Of a DNA stretch of 35,762 nt, positions 15,719 through 25,312 are shown in pieces (within the stretch, counting starts at the first letter, position 1; the number at the start of each line of letters is the position of its first letter). A program made the position numbers and the translations under genes. This stretch comes from Thermosipho sp. (in: thermotogales) (GTDB lineage: Bacteria; Thermotogota; Thermotogae; Thermotogales; Fervidobacteriaceae). The stretch covers positions 1 to 35,762 of the forward strand of contig JASKLO010000014.1 of NCBI GenBank assembly GCA_030153605.1, given 5' to 3'. The notes under the pieces are model-generated. The model searched no databases. It worked only from the letters and a program-made list of their open reading frames with translations, and was not told the origin of the DNA.

Positions 15719-17016
15719 AAATTCATTTTCTTGGTATTGGCGGAATTGGAATGAGCGCACAAGCAATTCATGAACATTTGTCTGAAAATGTAGTTACAGG
15801 AACAGATCCTTATAGTTCTGAAAGAGTTAAATATCTCAAAAATTTGGGAATAAAAGTTTTTGAAAAACATTTGCCTCAAAATGTTGATGATGCCCAACTT
15901 GTTGTTAGAACTCCAGCAGTTCCAAAAGAGAACCCAGAGGTTAAGAGTGCTGAAGAAAGAAAAATACCAGTTATTACAAGACTCGAACATCATATCCAAA
16001 TTTTAAGAGAGTATGAAAGGTTTGGGATAACAGGAACAGATGGAAAAACAACTACAACTTCAATGCTCGCACATGTTTTGCTTAAACTTGGAAAAGATCC
16101 TACAGTATTTTTAGGCTCAACACATCCTTTATTAGAACACGGTAATTACAGGAAAGGTGGAAATTTGTGTGTTTTTGAAATGGATGAAAGTCAGCCAGGC
16201 TTTGAAAATTATTTTCCTGATTTTTTAATTATTACAAATATTAGAGGAGATCATATTGAAAATTTCAAATCGTACGATGATTATATTAATTCTTTTAAAA
16301 AATCGTGTAAAAATGCGAGATTGTGTATTTCATATGCAGATGAGAATATTTTGTCAAATACAATTACATTTGGCTTAAATGAAGGTATATATCATTTGGT
16401 TTCAATAGAGAAAAAAATGTATAATCAATTTGCAACCATTTCTACACCTTATGGAATTAAAAAATTCAAACTATCAGTACCTGGTATTCACAACGCACTT
16501 AATGCTCTTTCTGTTATAGCTTTAACATTTGAATTAGGACTTGATCAAGAAAAAGTATTAAAGGCCTTTGAGGATTATGTTTTACCAGGAAGAAGATTTC
16601 AAATAAGTTATGATGATGGTCAGATTACAATAATAGATGATTATTCCCATACGCCAGTTGAAATTGAAAGTTTACTTAAAACTGCTAGAGAAGTTTTTGA
16701 AGATAGGGAAATTAATATAATCTTTCAACCGCATAGATATTCTAGATTAAAACGTGAATGGAAAGAATTTGCAAAATCTCTTAAAATAGCTGATAAAATA
16801 TATATAACAGAAGTATATGGGGCTTTTGAAAGAAAAGATGAGGTAAGTGCAAAGAACATAGCAGAGTTGATAGATAATGCTGTTTTTGTAGAAAACAAAG
16901 ATGCTATTTTGGATTATCTCAAAATAAAACCCGGAGTGTATATTTTTGCTGGTGCCGGAGATATTATAGACGCTTCTCAATCTTTTAGAAGAAAAATAGG
17001 AGGTTTAAAGGTTTGA
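15715..17016 (+). CDS. murC: UDP-N-acetylmuramate--L-alanine ligase MurC
   Basis: Cytoplasmic ATP-dependent ligase that adds L-Ala to UDP-MurNAc, the first step of the peptidoglycan stem peptide. 433 residues, with the UDP-binding loop FLGIGGIGMSA near the start. The P-loop is ITGTDGKTTTTS, where most MurC have GTHGKTTT; I recall the Asp form from Thermotoga MurC. Further seen are FEMDESQPGF (EADES block), LIITNIRGDH, VPGIHNALNALS, IDDYSHTPVEI and FQPHRYSR, the last being the C-terminal domain signature. It starts at GTG 15715 in the 4-nt overlap GTGA with murG. Confidence 0.96.
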   Translation: MKIHFLGIGGIGMSAQAIHEHLSENVVTGTDPYSSERVKYLKNLGIKVFEKHLPQNVDDAQLVVRTPAVPKENPEVKSAEERKIPVITRLEHHIQILREYERFGITGTDGKTTTTSMLAHVLLKLGKDPTVFLGSTHPLLEHGNYRKGGNLCVFEMDESQPGFENYFPDFLIITNIRGDHIENFKSYDDYINSFKKSCKNARLCISYADENILSNTITFGLNEGIYHLVSIEKKMYNQFATISTPYGIKKFKLSVPGIHNALNALSVIALTFELGLDQEKVLKAFEDYVLPGRRFQISYDDGQITIIDDYSHTPVEIESLLKTAREVFEDREINIIFQPHRYSRLKREWKEFAKSLKIADKIYITEVYGAFERKDEVSAKNIAELIDNAVFVENKDAILDYLKIKPGVYIFAGAGDIIDASQSFRRKIGGLKV

Positions 17017-20000
17017 GTGTTAAACTCAAAGAAATCTTTTTAAAAGGGTTTAAATCATTTGCAAATCCAACAACTCTTCCAATTTCTCCTGACATTACAG
17101 TGATTGTTGGGCCAAACGGCTCTGGAAAATCTAATATTGTAGAGGCTATACAATGGGCGTTTGGGGAGCACTCTTTAAAAGAAATTAGAGCTACAGATAA
17201 AAATGATGTAATATTTAAAGGTTCTGATAAAACTAGACCTTCAAGAAGTGCTTATGTTGAACTAACTTTTGATTTTGATGGAGAAATTGTAAAAATTGCA
17301 AGAGAACTAACTTTAGAGGGAAATAGTACATACTACATAAATGGAGAAGTTGCAAGGTTAAAAGACATAAAACAACTTTTTAAAACAACAGGAATGTTTT
17401 CAATTGTTGGACAAGGAAAAATTGAAAAAATTGTAACTTCTAGTCCGCAGGATTTAAGAAAATTAATTGAAGATGCCGCAGGAACATCAGTTTATTTAGA
17501 ACGCAAAAAAGAAGCATTAGGAAAATTAGCTGGAACAGAGGCAAATTTAGAAAGACTTAAAGATATTTTATTTGAGATTGGTAAAAATAAAAGAGGCTTA
17601 TACATAAAAGCAAAAAAAGCCGAAAAATATTTAGAATACAGCAATGAGCTTGAAGAGATAAAAGAAAAATATTATAGGGGTATTTTTTATCATGAAAAAC
17701 AAATTTTAGATGATTTGGAAAAGAAATATTCAGATGCCAGGACAATTTTAAAAGAGAAAGTTCAGAGTCTAGCTAAAGTTGAGAGCAGATGGTCAATTTT
17801 ACGCGAGGAATTTAATAAGCTCAATAAAGAAATGGAAAGTTTTACAGATTTGCTAGAAACTCATAAACAAAGACAAAATCAGTTATTAGAATTAAGGAAT
17901 ACATTGATTAATAAATTAAATGAAAGTAAAAGTTCATACGTAGAAAAAACATCTCGAATAGATTCATTAAAAGACGAAAAAGATAGATTAAGAAACAGAG
18001 AAGAGGAAATCCAGTTAATTTTGGATTCTTTAGTTAAAGAAATTGAAGAGAAAGAACAAGAACTTGCTAAAATTGAAGAGGAGAGAAATTTATTAACTTC
18101 ACAATATTCTGAAAATGAAATGGAATTTTTGAAGAAAAAAGGAGAATACGATGAACTTGAAAAGAAACTCCATAAATTGGAAAGCGAGCGAAATTCCATT
18201 TATGATTCCCAACAAGATTTTCAAGAAAGATTAGAAATGATTGTTGAACAATTGGAATCTAAGAAAGCTCGTTATAAAGAACTTGATGAAGAGATTAATG
18301 ACCTTTCTGAAAGTGCCAATAAATATGATGAGAAGACAAAAAAATTGTTAGAAGAGTTGGAAACAGTTAAAAAGAAAATTCAAGAAATAACAAATGAAAG
18401 AGAATATCTAAAAGGGGAATTTGAAAAATTAATTCACAGAAAAAAAGAAATTACTTCTGAAATTTCTATTTTAGAGAAACAATTAAATGAGTATCAGGGT
18501 TTTTCTCGCGCTGTTAAAAAGATCTTTGAACTTAAAGACAATTTTAAAGGAATTGTAGATGTTGTTGCAAATATAGTAGAAGTTCCACAGGAATATGTTG
18601 AGGCTATTGAAGCCTTACTTGGAGGAGTGTTGCAACACATTGTAGTAGATAATGCAGAAAATGCTAAGAAAATATTGGAATTTGCTAAAGAAGCAAAAAT
18701 AGGAAGAGTTACTCTTATACCATTAGATTTAATAAATAAGAATGTAAAAAAATTAAAACTTCCAAAAGAAAAAGGTGTATATGGATTTGCTAGAGATCTA
18801 GTAAAGATAAACAAACTTCAAAGTGAAGTAGAAAGATTACTTGATTATTTGTTTGGTAATGACATTGTTGTAGAAAATTTAGATGTTGCTGTTGAAATAA
18901 AAAAGAAATATCATGTGGGAAGAATAGCAACTTTAGATGGTGAAATTATAAGTACTCAAGGTTCAATGACAGGTGGAAGATATGAGTCTTCTCATTCTTT
19001 TCTATCTAGAAAAAATTTAATTGAAAAATTAAAGAAAGAATTTGAAGAACTTCAACAAACTGAATCAACCTTAATTAAGAAATTAGATGAGAAAAAGGGT
19101 GAAATAGAGGAGCTAAGAAATTATGCTGAATCAATAAATTCAGAATTAATGGAATATACTAGTAAAAGTACTTCTGCCAAAAGGATGCTGCAGGAACTTC
19201 TAAAGACTCACGAAGAAATTTCAAAAGAAATTGAAAATTTTGAAAAACTAAAGAAAGAGTATAATTTGAGAATAGAAGGTATTGAAGAGAGAAAAAATAA
19301 ATTGAATGAAGAGGTTTCTGAAATTAATTCAAGACTTAAAGATTTAAAATCAGATCTTGAAAAATTTAATAAGGAAATATTTAAAAATAAAGAAAAACTA
19401 GATGAAATAAACGAAAAGTATGCCGATTTACAAACAGAAATTAGAGGATTATATGAAAGAAAATTGCAGTATCAATCTGAAATCAAAAGGATTCATGAAA
19501 GAAAAACAGAAATTGATTCGAAGGTTTCTGAAATTCAACTGGAAATAAAAAGAATAAAAGATGAAATAGATAACCTTCAAAAGTTGGTGGATGAAAACGA
19601 AAGAGAACTTCAAGCTTTAAAAAATGAAACAGATGAACTTTTTAACAGTTTAAATTATAAAAAGTCAGGAAAAGAGGATAAAGTAAAAGAAGTTGAAAAT
19701 TTAGAAAAAGAAATGGAAGAATTACGAAACGAAATAGAAACTATTAGAGAAAATATTCACAACTTGGAACTACAAATTCAAGAGAAGAAGTTGAAAATAG
19801 AAAACATTCCTGAACAATATAGAAAAGAACTACAAATTAGCAAAGAAGAATTAGAAGTTCTTAGAAAAAACATGGAAGATCTAGAAAATAAGATAAAGTA
19901 TATAGGTCCAGTTGATTTAGAAGCTCAAGAGGAATATGAGAGGGTTTCTAAAGAATATGAAGAACTTGAAAAACAAAAAGAAGACCTTGAAGAAGCTAAA

Positions 20001-20495
20001 AGAAAATTAATTGAATTAATCGAAAAAACTGATGAAGAAGCAAAGCAGGTTTTCTTGAATACTTTTAATATAGTAAATAAAGCATTCAAAAAATATGTAG
20101 AACAATTATTTTATGGTGGAAGTGGTATAATCAAAATATTAGATAAAGATAATATTTTGGAAAGTGGTATAGAAATAATTATTTCAAAGGGGAAGGGAAG
20201 GTCTCAAAAATTACAACTTCTTTCTGGCGGAGAAAAAGCACTAGTAGGTTTGGCGCTTTTAATGGCTCTTTTAGAGGCTCAACCAAGTGCTTTTTATGTT
20301 CTTGACGAAGCAGATGCACCGTTAGATGAATATAACTCTGAGAGATTTAGAAGGTTATTGGAAAATACTGAAGCTCAATTCATAGTTGTTACGCATAATA
20401 AGATTGTTATGGAAGCGGCAGATATTATGCTTGGTGTAACAAAAACAAACGATGTTTCGAATATAGTACCTGTAAGATTGGAGGAAGTAGTATGA
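17013..20495 (+). CDS. smc: chromosome segregation protein SMC
   Basis: Structural-maintenance-of-chromosomes ATPase, 1160 residues, which together with ScpA and ScpB compacts and segregates the chromosome. Walker A GPNGSGKSN lies at 33-41. A long coiled coil (about 170-490) leads to the hinge (about 500-660, with DVVANIVEVPQEYVEAIEAL and SMTGGR near its end), and a return coil covers about 670-1030. The ABC signature LLSGGEKALVG begins near 1069. Walker B FYVLDEADAPLD has Asp1098 and Glu1099. The start is TTG 17013 in a TTGA overlap with murC, with GGAGG 10 nt upstream. Its 3' end overlaps the PAS-GAF gene by 4 nt. scpA and scpB are not in the window. Confidence 0.97.
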   Translation: MSVKLKEIFLKGFKSFANPTTLPISPDITVIVGPNGSGKSNIVEAIQWAFGEHSLKEIRATDKNDVIFKGSDKTRPSRSAYVELTFDFDGEIVKIARELTLEGNSTYYINGEVARLKDIKQLFKTTGMFSIVGQGKIEKIVTSSPQDLRKLIEDAAGTSVYLERKKEALGKLAGTEANLERLKDILFEIGKNKRGLYIKAKKAEKYLEYSNELEEIKEKYYRGIFYHEKQILDDLEKKYSDARTILKEKVQSLAKVESRWSILREEFNKLNKEMESFTDLLETHKQRQNQLLELRNTLINKLNESKSSYVEKTSRIDSLKDEKDRLRNREEEIQLILDSLVKEIEEKEQELAKIEEERNLLTSQYSENEMEFLKKKGEYDELEKKLHKLESERNSIYDSQQDFQERLEMIVEQLESKKARYKELDEEINDLSESANKYDEKTKKLLEELETVKKKIQEITNEREYLKGEFEKLIHRKKEITSEISILEKQLNEYQGFSRAVKKIFELKDNFKGIVDVVANIVEVPQEYVEAIEALLGGVLQHIVVDNAENAKKILEFAKEAKIGRVTLIPLDLINKNVKKLKLPKEKGVYGFARDLVKINKLQSEVERLLDYLFGNDIVVENLDVAVEIKKKYHVGRIATLDGEIISTQGSMTGGRYESSHSFLSRKNLIEKLKKEFEELQQTESTLIKKLDEKKGEIEELRNYAESINSELMEYTSKSTSAKRMLQELLKTHEEISKEIENFEKLKKEYNLRIEGIEERKNKLNEEVSEINSRLKDLKSDLEKFNKEIFKNKEKLDEINEKYADLQTEIRGLYERKLQYQSEIKRIHERKTEIDSKVSEIQLEIKRIKDEIDNLQKLVDENERELQALKNETDELFNSLNYKKSGKEDKVKEVENLEKEMEELRNEIETIRENIHNLELQIQEKKLKIENIPEQYRKELQISKEELEVLRKNMEDLENKIKYIGPVDLEAQEEYERVSKEYEELEKQKEDLEEAKRKLIELIEKTDEEAKQVFLNTFNIVNKAFKKYVEQLFYGGSGIIKILDKDNILESGIEIIISKGKGRSQKLQLLSGGEKALVGLALLMALLEAQPSAFYVLDEADAPLDEYNSERFRRLLENTEAQFIVVTHNKIVMEAADIMLGVTKTNDVSNIVPVRLEEVV

Positions 20496-21733
20496 GACAT
20501 TTATTTTATTTGCAACAATTTTTTGAACGTTTTCCTGCACCTGCTTTTATAAAAGATAATAAATTTAAATATGTTTGGATTAATAAAGAATGGGAAAAGT
20601 TTTTCGGCATTAATGAGAGAAGAGTTATTGGGAAAACCAATAAAAAGTTGTTTGGCGAAGATTTACATGAAGAAATTGACAAAAAGGTTATTAAAACTAA
20701 AAAGGCTGTAACATATACCATGATGTTTAATGATAAATTTTTGATAATTAATAAAATTCCCATTAGATTGGGTGATGGAACATATGGTGTTGCAGGTTTT
20801 ATATTAGATGATACAGAGAGATATTTATTTGAGCTGAGTTTACAGGGCTTATTGAAAGTGAATGAAATTTTAAGAGACATGTTACTTGAAAATTATCAGG
20901 ATAAAGATAGTTTTATTTTAGATTTTTTTGAAAACATATATAAAAGAAGTCAAATGGGCGAATATGCTATTTTAAAAGGTGATGTGATTTTAAAATCTTA
21001 TTTACCAGAAAAAGTTTGTCGAAGAGCCATTTCTAAGGATGAATTTAAAGAATTTTCTGTTGATAATGAAAAATGGATAGTTGTACCTATATCTGAATAC
21101 AAGCTATTGTTAAAAAGCCAACCAAATTACTATAAAATACTGAAAAACATGTATCCAGTTGTTATTTCTAAAATTGAAAATGTTTTAGACACTATTGAGA
21201 AAAAATTAAAAGAACAGCTGTATTATAAAGCGCTTGAAAAAATGGTCGATTTTGTTGTTTCTTGGAAAAATATGGGAACTAAGGATTTAAAAACTTTTTT
21301 GAAAAAAGTTCTTGTAAACATTTTAGAAATCATTCCTGAAGCCGAAAAGGGCTCCATTTGGTTACTTAATAAAGACAAGTACGAGTGTGTCGCAGAAGTA
21401 GGATATCCAGGAGCGATTTCTTTAAATTTTCCAGCTTCAAAAACGGCTTATGGAACTGAGATAGAAAAGAAAATAAAAAATGGCGAAAAGGTTTTTGAAA
21501 TAGAAAATGCAAAAGAATTGGTAGAAAAAAGTGAATTAAAAGATGTGCTTTCAAGTTATGGAATGAATAATTCAGATTTTGTGCCATTAATTGGAGTTTT
21601 CAACATTGGAGAAAAATTTGTTGGAAATATTTCTTTAGATAATTTTAAAGGAAAACATTTTTCAAATGAAAGCAAAAAGTTATTGAGTTATTTTGTTGAT
21701 ATTTTATCAGAATTTTTATCTGAAAAATTCTAA
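20492..21733 (+). CDS. PAS and GAF domain protein, no output domain
   Basis: 413-residue cytosolic sensor-like protein. Residues about 8-115 form a PAS domain: the opening FERFPAPAFIKDNKFKYVWI, then NKEWEKFFGI and VAGFILDDTERY. The middle (about 120-240) is helical. About 245-413 resembles a GAF domain, with AEKGSIWLLNKDKYECVAEV and a closing VGNISLDNFKGKHFS. No histidine kinase, GGDEF, HD or helix-turn-helix part follows. The ATG overlaps the smc stop (ATGA), so it is co-translated with SMC, and GGAGG sits just upstream. The ligand and partner are unknown. The PAS call is firm and the GAF call is moderately so. Confidence 0.8.
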   Translation: MRHLFYLQQFFERFPAPAFIKDNKFKYVWINKEWEKFFGINERRVIGKTNKKLFGEDLHEEIDKKVIKTKKAVTYTMMFNDKFLIINKIPIRLGDGTYGVAGFILDDTERYLFELSLQGLLKVNEILRDMLLENYQDKDSFILDFFENIYKRSQMGEYAILKGDVILKSYLPEKVCRRAISKDEFKEFSVDNEKWIVVPISEYKLLLKSQPNYYKILKNMYPVVISKIENVLDTIEKKLKEQLYYKALEKMVDFVVSWKNMGTKDLKTFLKKVLVNILEIIPEAEKGSIWLLNKDKYECVAEVGYPGAISLNFPASKTAYGTEIEKKIKNGEKVFEIENAKELVEKSELKDVLSSYGMNNSDFVPLIGVFNIGEKFVGNISLDNFKGKHFSNESKKLLSYFVDILSEFLSEKF

Positions 21734-21754
21734 AAAATTTTTTGGGGTGTTAAT

Positions 21755-22468
21755 TTGATTATTTACAAAACTGTGGGAAGTTTTATTCAATTTCCGGGTA
21801 TTTTAATATTGTTTTTTTTAACCTTTACAATTTATTTTTTTGTAAAAAAACGCCTAATGTGGCGCTTTTTTCTTTTTTTAACTTTATTTTTTTATTTAAT
21901 CTCAAGCCCTTTTTTTGTATATTTTTTAAGTAAATATTTTTATGTTAATAGCACTAAAATATATGATAAAGAAGGAATAATAGTAGTACTTGGTGGGGGT
22001 ATTGTTCAATATAAAGGGAATACCGAAATTGGTCTTCATACCTTAAAAAGGATATTAAAGGGTTATGAAATATATAAATTAACAGGATATCCAATATTGG
22101 TAACAGGAGGGGTTATTTCAAAAGGAATTCCTGAAAGTAATATAATGAAGGAAGTTTTAATACAGTTAGGTGTCCCCGAGAACAAAATTGTTGTGGAAAA
22201 CAAAGCAAGAACGACTAAAGAAAACGCTCTGTTTTCTAAAGAGATTTTAGAAAATTATCCCGTAATTTACTTGGTGACATCTTATCTTCATATGAAAAGG
22301 AGTTTGTTAATATTTAATAAAATCATTGACAAGGATATTTATCCTGTTGTATGTGACTATCCTCTTGACTTTAGAAATTCCTTCTTAGATTATCTTCCTA
22401 GAGGAGATGCACTTTATGCTTTTTCTTTAATGACTCACGAATTAATTGGAATTATTAAAGGAGGATAA
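21755..22468 (+). CDS. DUF218 / YdcF-SanA-type membrane protein
   Basis: 237-residue protein with two hydrophobic N-terminal segments (about 10-30 and 37-60) followed by a DUF218 domain (about 75-230). Domain landmarks are IIVVLGGGI, ILVTGGVISKGIPES, VENKARTTKENALFS and VTSYLHMKRSLLIF. Relatives include YdcF, SanA and ElyC, which act in envelope integrity and may handle undecaprenyl-linked intermediates. The location after murG and murC agrees with an envelope role, but this is inference. It starts at TTG 21755 with only a weak GGGGTG upstream; the next ATG would remove the first membrane segment, so TTG is preferred. Confidence 0.85.
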   Translation: MIIYKTVGSFIQFPGILILFFLTFTIYFFVKKRLMWRFFLFLTLFFYLISSPFFVYFLSKYFYVNSTKIYDKEGIIVVLGGGIVQYKGNTEIGLHTLKRILKGYEIYKLTGYPILVTGGVISKGIPESNIMKEVLIQLGVPENKIVVENKARTTKENALFSKEILENYPVIYLVTSYLHMKRSLLIFNKIIDKDIYPVVCDYPLDFRNSFLDYLPRGDALYAFSLMTHELIGIIKGG

Positions 22469-22469
22469 T

Positions 22470-22580
22470 ATGAAAAAGGGATTTATAGCAATTTTCGTAT
22501 TATCAATTTTTTTAGTTTGTGTGTTTATTTTAAGCAAAATATGGGAGTTGTTATATCTTAGAATGATGGGAAATCCATAA
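22470..22580 (+). CDS. 36-residue single-pass membrane peptide
   Basis: Short open frame of 36 codons with a strong ribosome binding site (AAGGAGG at about 22458-22464) and ATG 1 nt after the DUF218 stop; the rhomboid gene starts 14 nt after it. The product begins MKKGFIAIFVLSIFLVC, giving one membrane helix of about 20 residues, then SKIWELLYLRMMGNP as a short tail. Its placement and ribosome binding site argue that it is real, although it is below most annotation length limits. I recognise no family. It could be a signal-anchored peptide, a subunit or regulator of a neighbour, or a rhomboid substrate; none of these is shown. Confidence 0.6.
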   Translation: MKKGFIAIFVLSIFLVCVFILSKIWELLYLRMMGNP

Positions 22581-22594
22581 AAGGAGGGGAATAT

Positions 22595-23293
22595 ATGTTT
22601 CCTTTGTATGACACAATTCCAAGTAGAAAAAAACCATATATAACATACTCTATTATTTTAATTAACGTCTTAGTTTTTTTATATGAAATTTCGTTACATA
22701 ATCTGCAACTACAAAATTTCTTCTTTAATTATGGTATTGTTCCCTTGAGATACACCTGGAAATTTACTTCAAACCCAAAGCACATTTTTATTTGGGAACA
22801 AATTAGAATTATCATTACTTCAAATCCTATTGTTCCTTTCATATCTCATATGTTTATCCATGGTGGTTGGTCACATATAATAGGAAATATGTGGTTTTTG
22901 TGGATTTTCGGAGACAATGTTGAGGATAGATTTGGGCATTTCAATTATTTAATGTTTTATCTATCTGGAGGATTATTTGCATTAGGATTTCATTGGCTAT
23001 TTAATATATATTCACCATATCCTTTAGTAGGAGCATCTGGTGCTATTTCAGCAGTTATGGGTGCCTATTTTGTGCAATTTTGGTATTCAAAAATAGTATC
23101 GTTAGTTATTTGGTTTATACCGTTTTTAGTTGAAATTCCAGCAGTTATTTACTTGTTCTTCTGGTTTTTGTTCCAGGTTCTTAATGGAACTTTGGCTGAC
23201 ATTACCGGTTCTGGAGTTGCTTATTGGGCTCACGTTGGTGGATTTGTATATGGAATGATAGTTGGAACAAGGGTCAGGAGGCATTATTTATGA
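22595..23293 (+). CDS. rhomboid-family intramembrane serine protease
   Basis: Polytopic membrane protease of 232 residues that cleaves transmembrane helices. The catalytic Ser148 is in GASGAISAVMG and the partner His213 in AHVGGFVYG. The oxyanion-site Asn98 is in HGGWSHIIGNMWFLWIFG, where HxxxN is the rhomboid signature. Six to seven hydrophobic segments are seen, with a loop of about 35 residues before helix 2 and the usual DNVEDRFGH after it. It has AAGGAGGGG before the ATG. The stop overlaps the asparaginase ATG by 4 nt. Confidence 0.94.
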   Translation: MFPLYDTIPSRKKPYITYSIILINVLVFLYEISLHNLQLQNFFFNYGIVPLRYTWKFTSNPKHIFIWEQIRIIITSNPIVPFISHMFIHGGWSHIIGNMWFLWIFGDNVEDRFGHFNYLMFYLSGGLFALGFHWLFNIYSPYPLVGASGAISAVMGAYFVQFWYSKIVSLVIWFIPFLVEIPAVIYLFFWFLFQVLNGTLADITGSGVAYWAHVGGFVYGMIVGTRVRRHYL

Positions 23294-24294
23294 AAAAAGT
23301 AGTGATAGTTACAACTGGCGGAACAATTGCTATGGTAAAAAAAGGTGAAAGTGTTGTACCATATGAAAAAGGAAATATTTTGATTAGTGAAATTCCTGAA
23401 CTGTCAAAAATTAAAGATGCAAAAATTGATATAGTTGAGTTTTCTAATATTCCTAGTCCACATATGACTCCCAAAGATATGTGGAACCTTTCAAGAATGA
23501 TAGATAAAATTTTAGATGATAGTGAAGTTGTAGGAGTAGTTGTAACTCATGGAACAGACACATTAGAAGAAACATCTTATCTTTTGGATTTAACATTAAG
23601 AAACGAAAAACCAGTTGTGTGTACTGCTGCTATGAGAAACATTGGCGAACTTGGAACAGATGGACCAAGAAATGTTTACTCTTCAGTTTTAACTGTATTG
23701 AGCCCACAATCATATGGAATGGGAGTCATGGTATGTTTAAATGATGAAATTCATGCGGCACGAGAAGTGACAAAAACATATACTAGTAATGTAGCTACTT
23801 TTGATTCCCCGGGTTATGGACCTTTGGGAATTGTTGATGAGGATACTGTCATATTTTTTAGGAAATCTTTAACTCGTGAAAAAATATTTGTTGAGAAGAT
23901 TGAAGAAAAAATAGCGCTAATAAAAACCTTTACAGGAGATCAAGGTGAATTTCTAAGATTAGTTCCTCAACTTGGATACAAAGGAATAGTACTTGAAGGT
24001 TTCGGAAGAGGAAATGTTCCTCCATTAGTCGCAGATGCGGTTGAAGAGGTTGTAAAAATGAATATTCCTGTTGTTGTAACTTCTAGATGTTTCAAAGGAA
24101 GAGTTTATCCTGTTTATGGTTATAAAGGTGGAGGAGCAGATTTAAGAAAAAGAGGTGCTATAATGAGTGAGCATCCAATTGGGCAAAAAGCTAAAATAAA
24201 ATTGATGGTAGTTATGGGAAAAACACAAAACATTGATGAAATAAGAAAATATTTTGAAATGAATATTCAAAGGAGGACATTAGAAAATGAATAA
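23290..24294 (+). CDS. L-asparaginase
   Basis: Cytoplasmic asparaginase/glutaminase-family amidohydrolase, L-asparagine to L-aspartate plus ammonia. The 334-residue protein has the nucleophile Thr12 in TTGGTIAM, and the second triad Thr89-Asp90 in VVTHGTDTLEET with Lys162 in REVTKTYTSN, all at the positions usual for the family. No signal peptide is seen, which favours the cytoplasmic type I form. I start at ATG 23290, which has AGGAGG 7 nt upstream and overlaps the rhomboid stop; an open frame reaching further upstream runs out of frame through the end of rhomboid and is not needed. The related Glu-tRNA(Gln) amidotransferase subunit GatD has the same core, but the extra N-terminal domain is lacking. 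Confidence 0.93.
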   Translation: MKKVVIVTTGGTIAMVKKGESVVPYEKGNILISEIPELSKIKDAKIDIVEFSNIPSPHMTPKDMWNLSRMIDKILDDSEVVGVVVTHGTDTLEETSYLLDLTLRNEKPVVCTAAMRNIGELGTDGPRNVYSSVLTVLSPQSYGMGVMVCLNDEIHAAREVTKTYTSNVATFDSPGYGPLGIVDEDTVIFFRKSLTREKIFVEKIEEKIALIKTFTGDQGEFLRLVPQLGYKGIVLEGFGRGNVPPLVADAVEEVVKMNIPVVVTSRCFKGRVYPVYGYKGGGADLRKRGAIMSEHPIGQKAKIKLMVVMGKTQNIDEIRKYFEMNIQRRTLENE

Positions 24295-25312
24295 ATTCTT
24301 TGGGTCAGAAGATCCAAGGAAAAGAGCAGCAAAATATATTATTTTGTATTCTTCAATTCTATTAGTTTTATTTTTATTGTTCAAAACAATTTTAAATATT
24401 TTTGTATTTACCCTTATTTCAGTTTTAATAATAAATTTTCTATCAAAAGTTTTAAATATTTTTAGAATAAAAGGAAGATTAGCTTTAATAATTGCAATGT
24501 TATTTTACTTCTTTATAATTATTTATGGTATAATTTTAATAGTTCCTGCAGGTACTGAACAGATAGGAATTTTTATTAATACGATTAATAAAGTTTTTGA
24601 AACCAAAGCATGGGAAAAATATTTTGAAAACAATCCAAATCTAGCAGCGGGTGTAACAATAGTTATGGATTGGATACAACCCAAACTTTCTGATTTGACG
24701 AGTTATTTAATAGATTATGTTGCAAAAGGGACTCCTGGATTTTTTACCACAATTTTTTATTCGATTTTACTTACGGTTTACTTAATCTTATATTCTTCAT
24801 GGCTTGGAAAATCAATTCCTAAAATATTTCCTAAAAATTCCAGAAGATTCGTTGAAGACTTTTTAAATAAGGTTTATTTAGCATTATCAGGTTTTGTTGA
24901 TGTTGTTTTTATAAATGCATTTATTACAGCCATTTTGTTTTACATAATCTCTTATTTCTATTTTCAAAATACAGCAATTATTTTATCTTTTTGGGCGGGG
25001 GTTACAAATTTAATTCCAATAGTTGGTGTTATTTTTGAATATATTCCTGTATTTCTTTTTTCACTTACTTTAGGGCTCAAAGGTTTTATAATAGTAAATA
25101 TTTTGGTAATTTTAATACATCTTGGATTATTTGTAGTATTTATAATTGTCATGAAAAAACATTTGAGTGTAAATCCTGTACTAATGATTATTTCTATAAT
25201 AATTGTTAGCCAAGTATTTGGAATTGTTGGAATATTTTTTGCTGTACCCCTATTAATATTTATTGTTGCATATTGGGATGATTTTGTTAGACCTTCATTT
25301 GAAGATGAATAG
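24287..25312 (+). CDS. AI-2E/PerM-family membrane transporter
   Basis: 341-residue integral membrane protein of the AI-2E transporter (PerM/YdiK/TqsA) family. An N-terminal pair of helices (about 15-60) is followed by a third helix (about 65-90) and a soluble amphipathic stretch. The C-terminal five helices (about 155-330) carry VDVVFINAFITAILFYII, FWAGVTNLIPIVGVIFEYIP and QVFGIVGIFFAVPLLIFIV, the usual blocks. Family members export autoinducer-2 or act as Na+/H+ antiporters; the substrate cannot be assigned here. It overlaps the asparaginase stop by 8 nt and ends the run. No clear terminator follows. Confidence 0.9.
   Translation: MNKFFGSEDPRKRAAKYIILYSSILLVLFLLFKTILNIFVFTLISVLIINFLSKVLNIFRIKGRLALIIAMLFYFFIIIYGIILIVPAGTEQIGIFINTINKVFETKAWEKYFENNPNLAAGVTIVMDWIQPKLSDLTSYLIDYVAKGTPGFFTTIFYSILLTVYLILYSSWLGKSIPKIFPKNSRRFVEDFLNKVYLALSGFVDVVFINAFITAILFYIISYFYFQNTAIILSFWAGVTNLIPIVGVIFEYIPVFLFSLTLGLKGFIIVNILVILIHLGLFVVFIIVMKKHLSVNPVLMIISIIIVSQVFGIVGIFFAVPLLIFIVAYWDDFVRPSFEDE

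Noticed and set aside
17557-18814. Several minus-strand frames inside smc
   Set aside because: They are Ser/Phe-rich complements of the Lys/Glu-rich coiled coil and have no ribosome binding sites or known families.
21733-21754. Terminator between the PAS-GAF and DUF218 genes
   Set aside because: Only A/T-only complementarity (AAAAATT/AATTTTT) is present, too weak for an intrinsic terminator, and the run appears to continue.
23224-23289. Longer asparaginase start inside the rhomboid gene
   Set aside because: The extra 22 residues are the out-of-frame translation of conserved rhomboid sequence; AGGAGG places the start at 23290.
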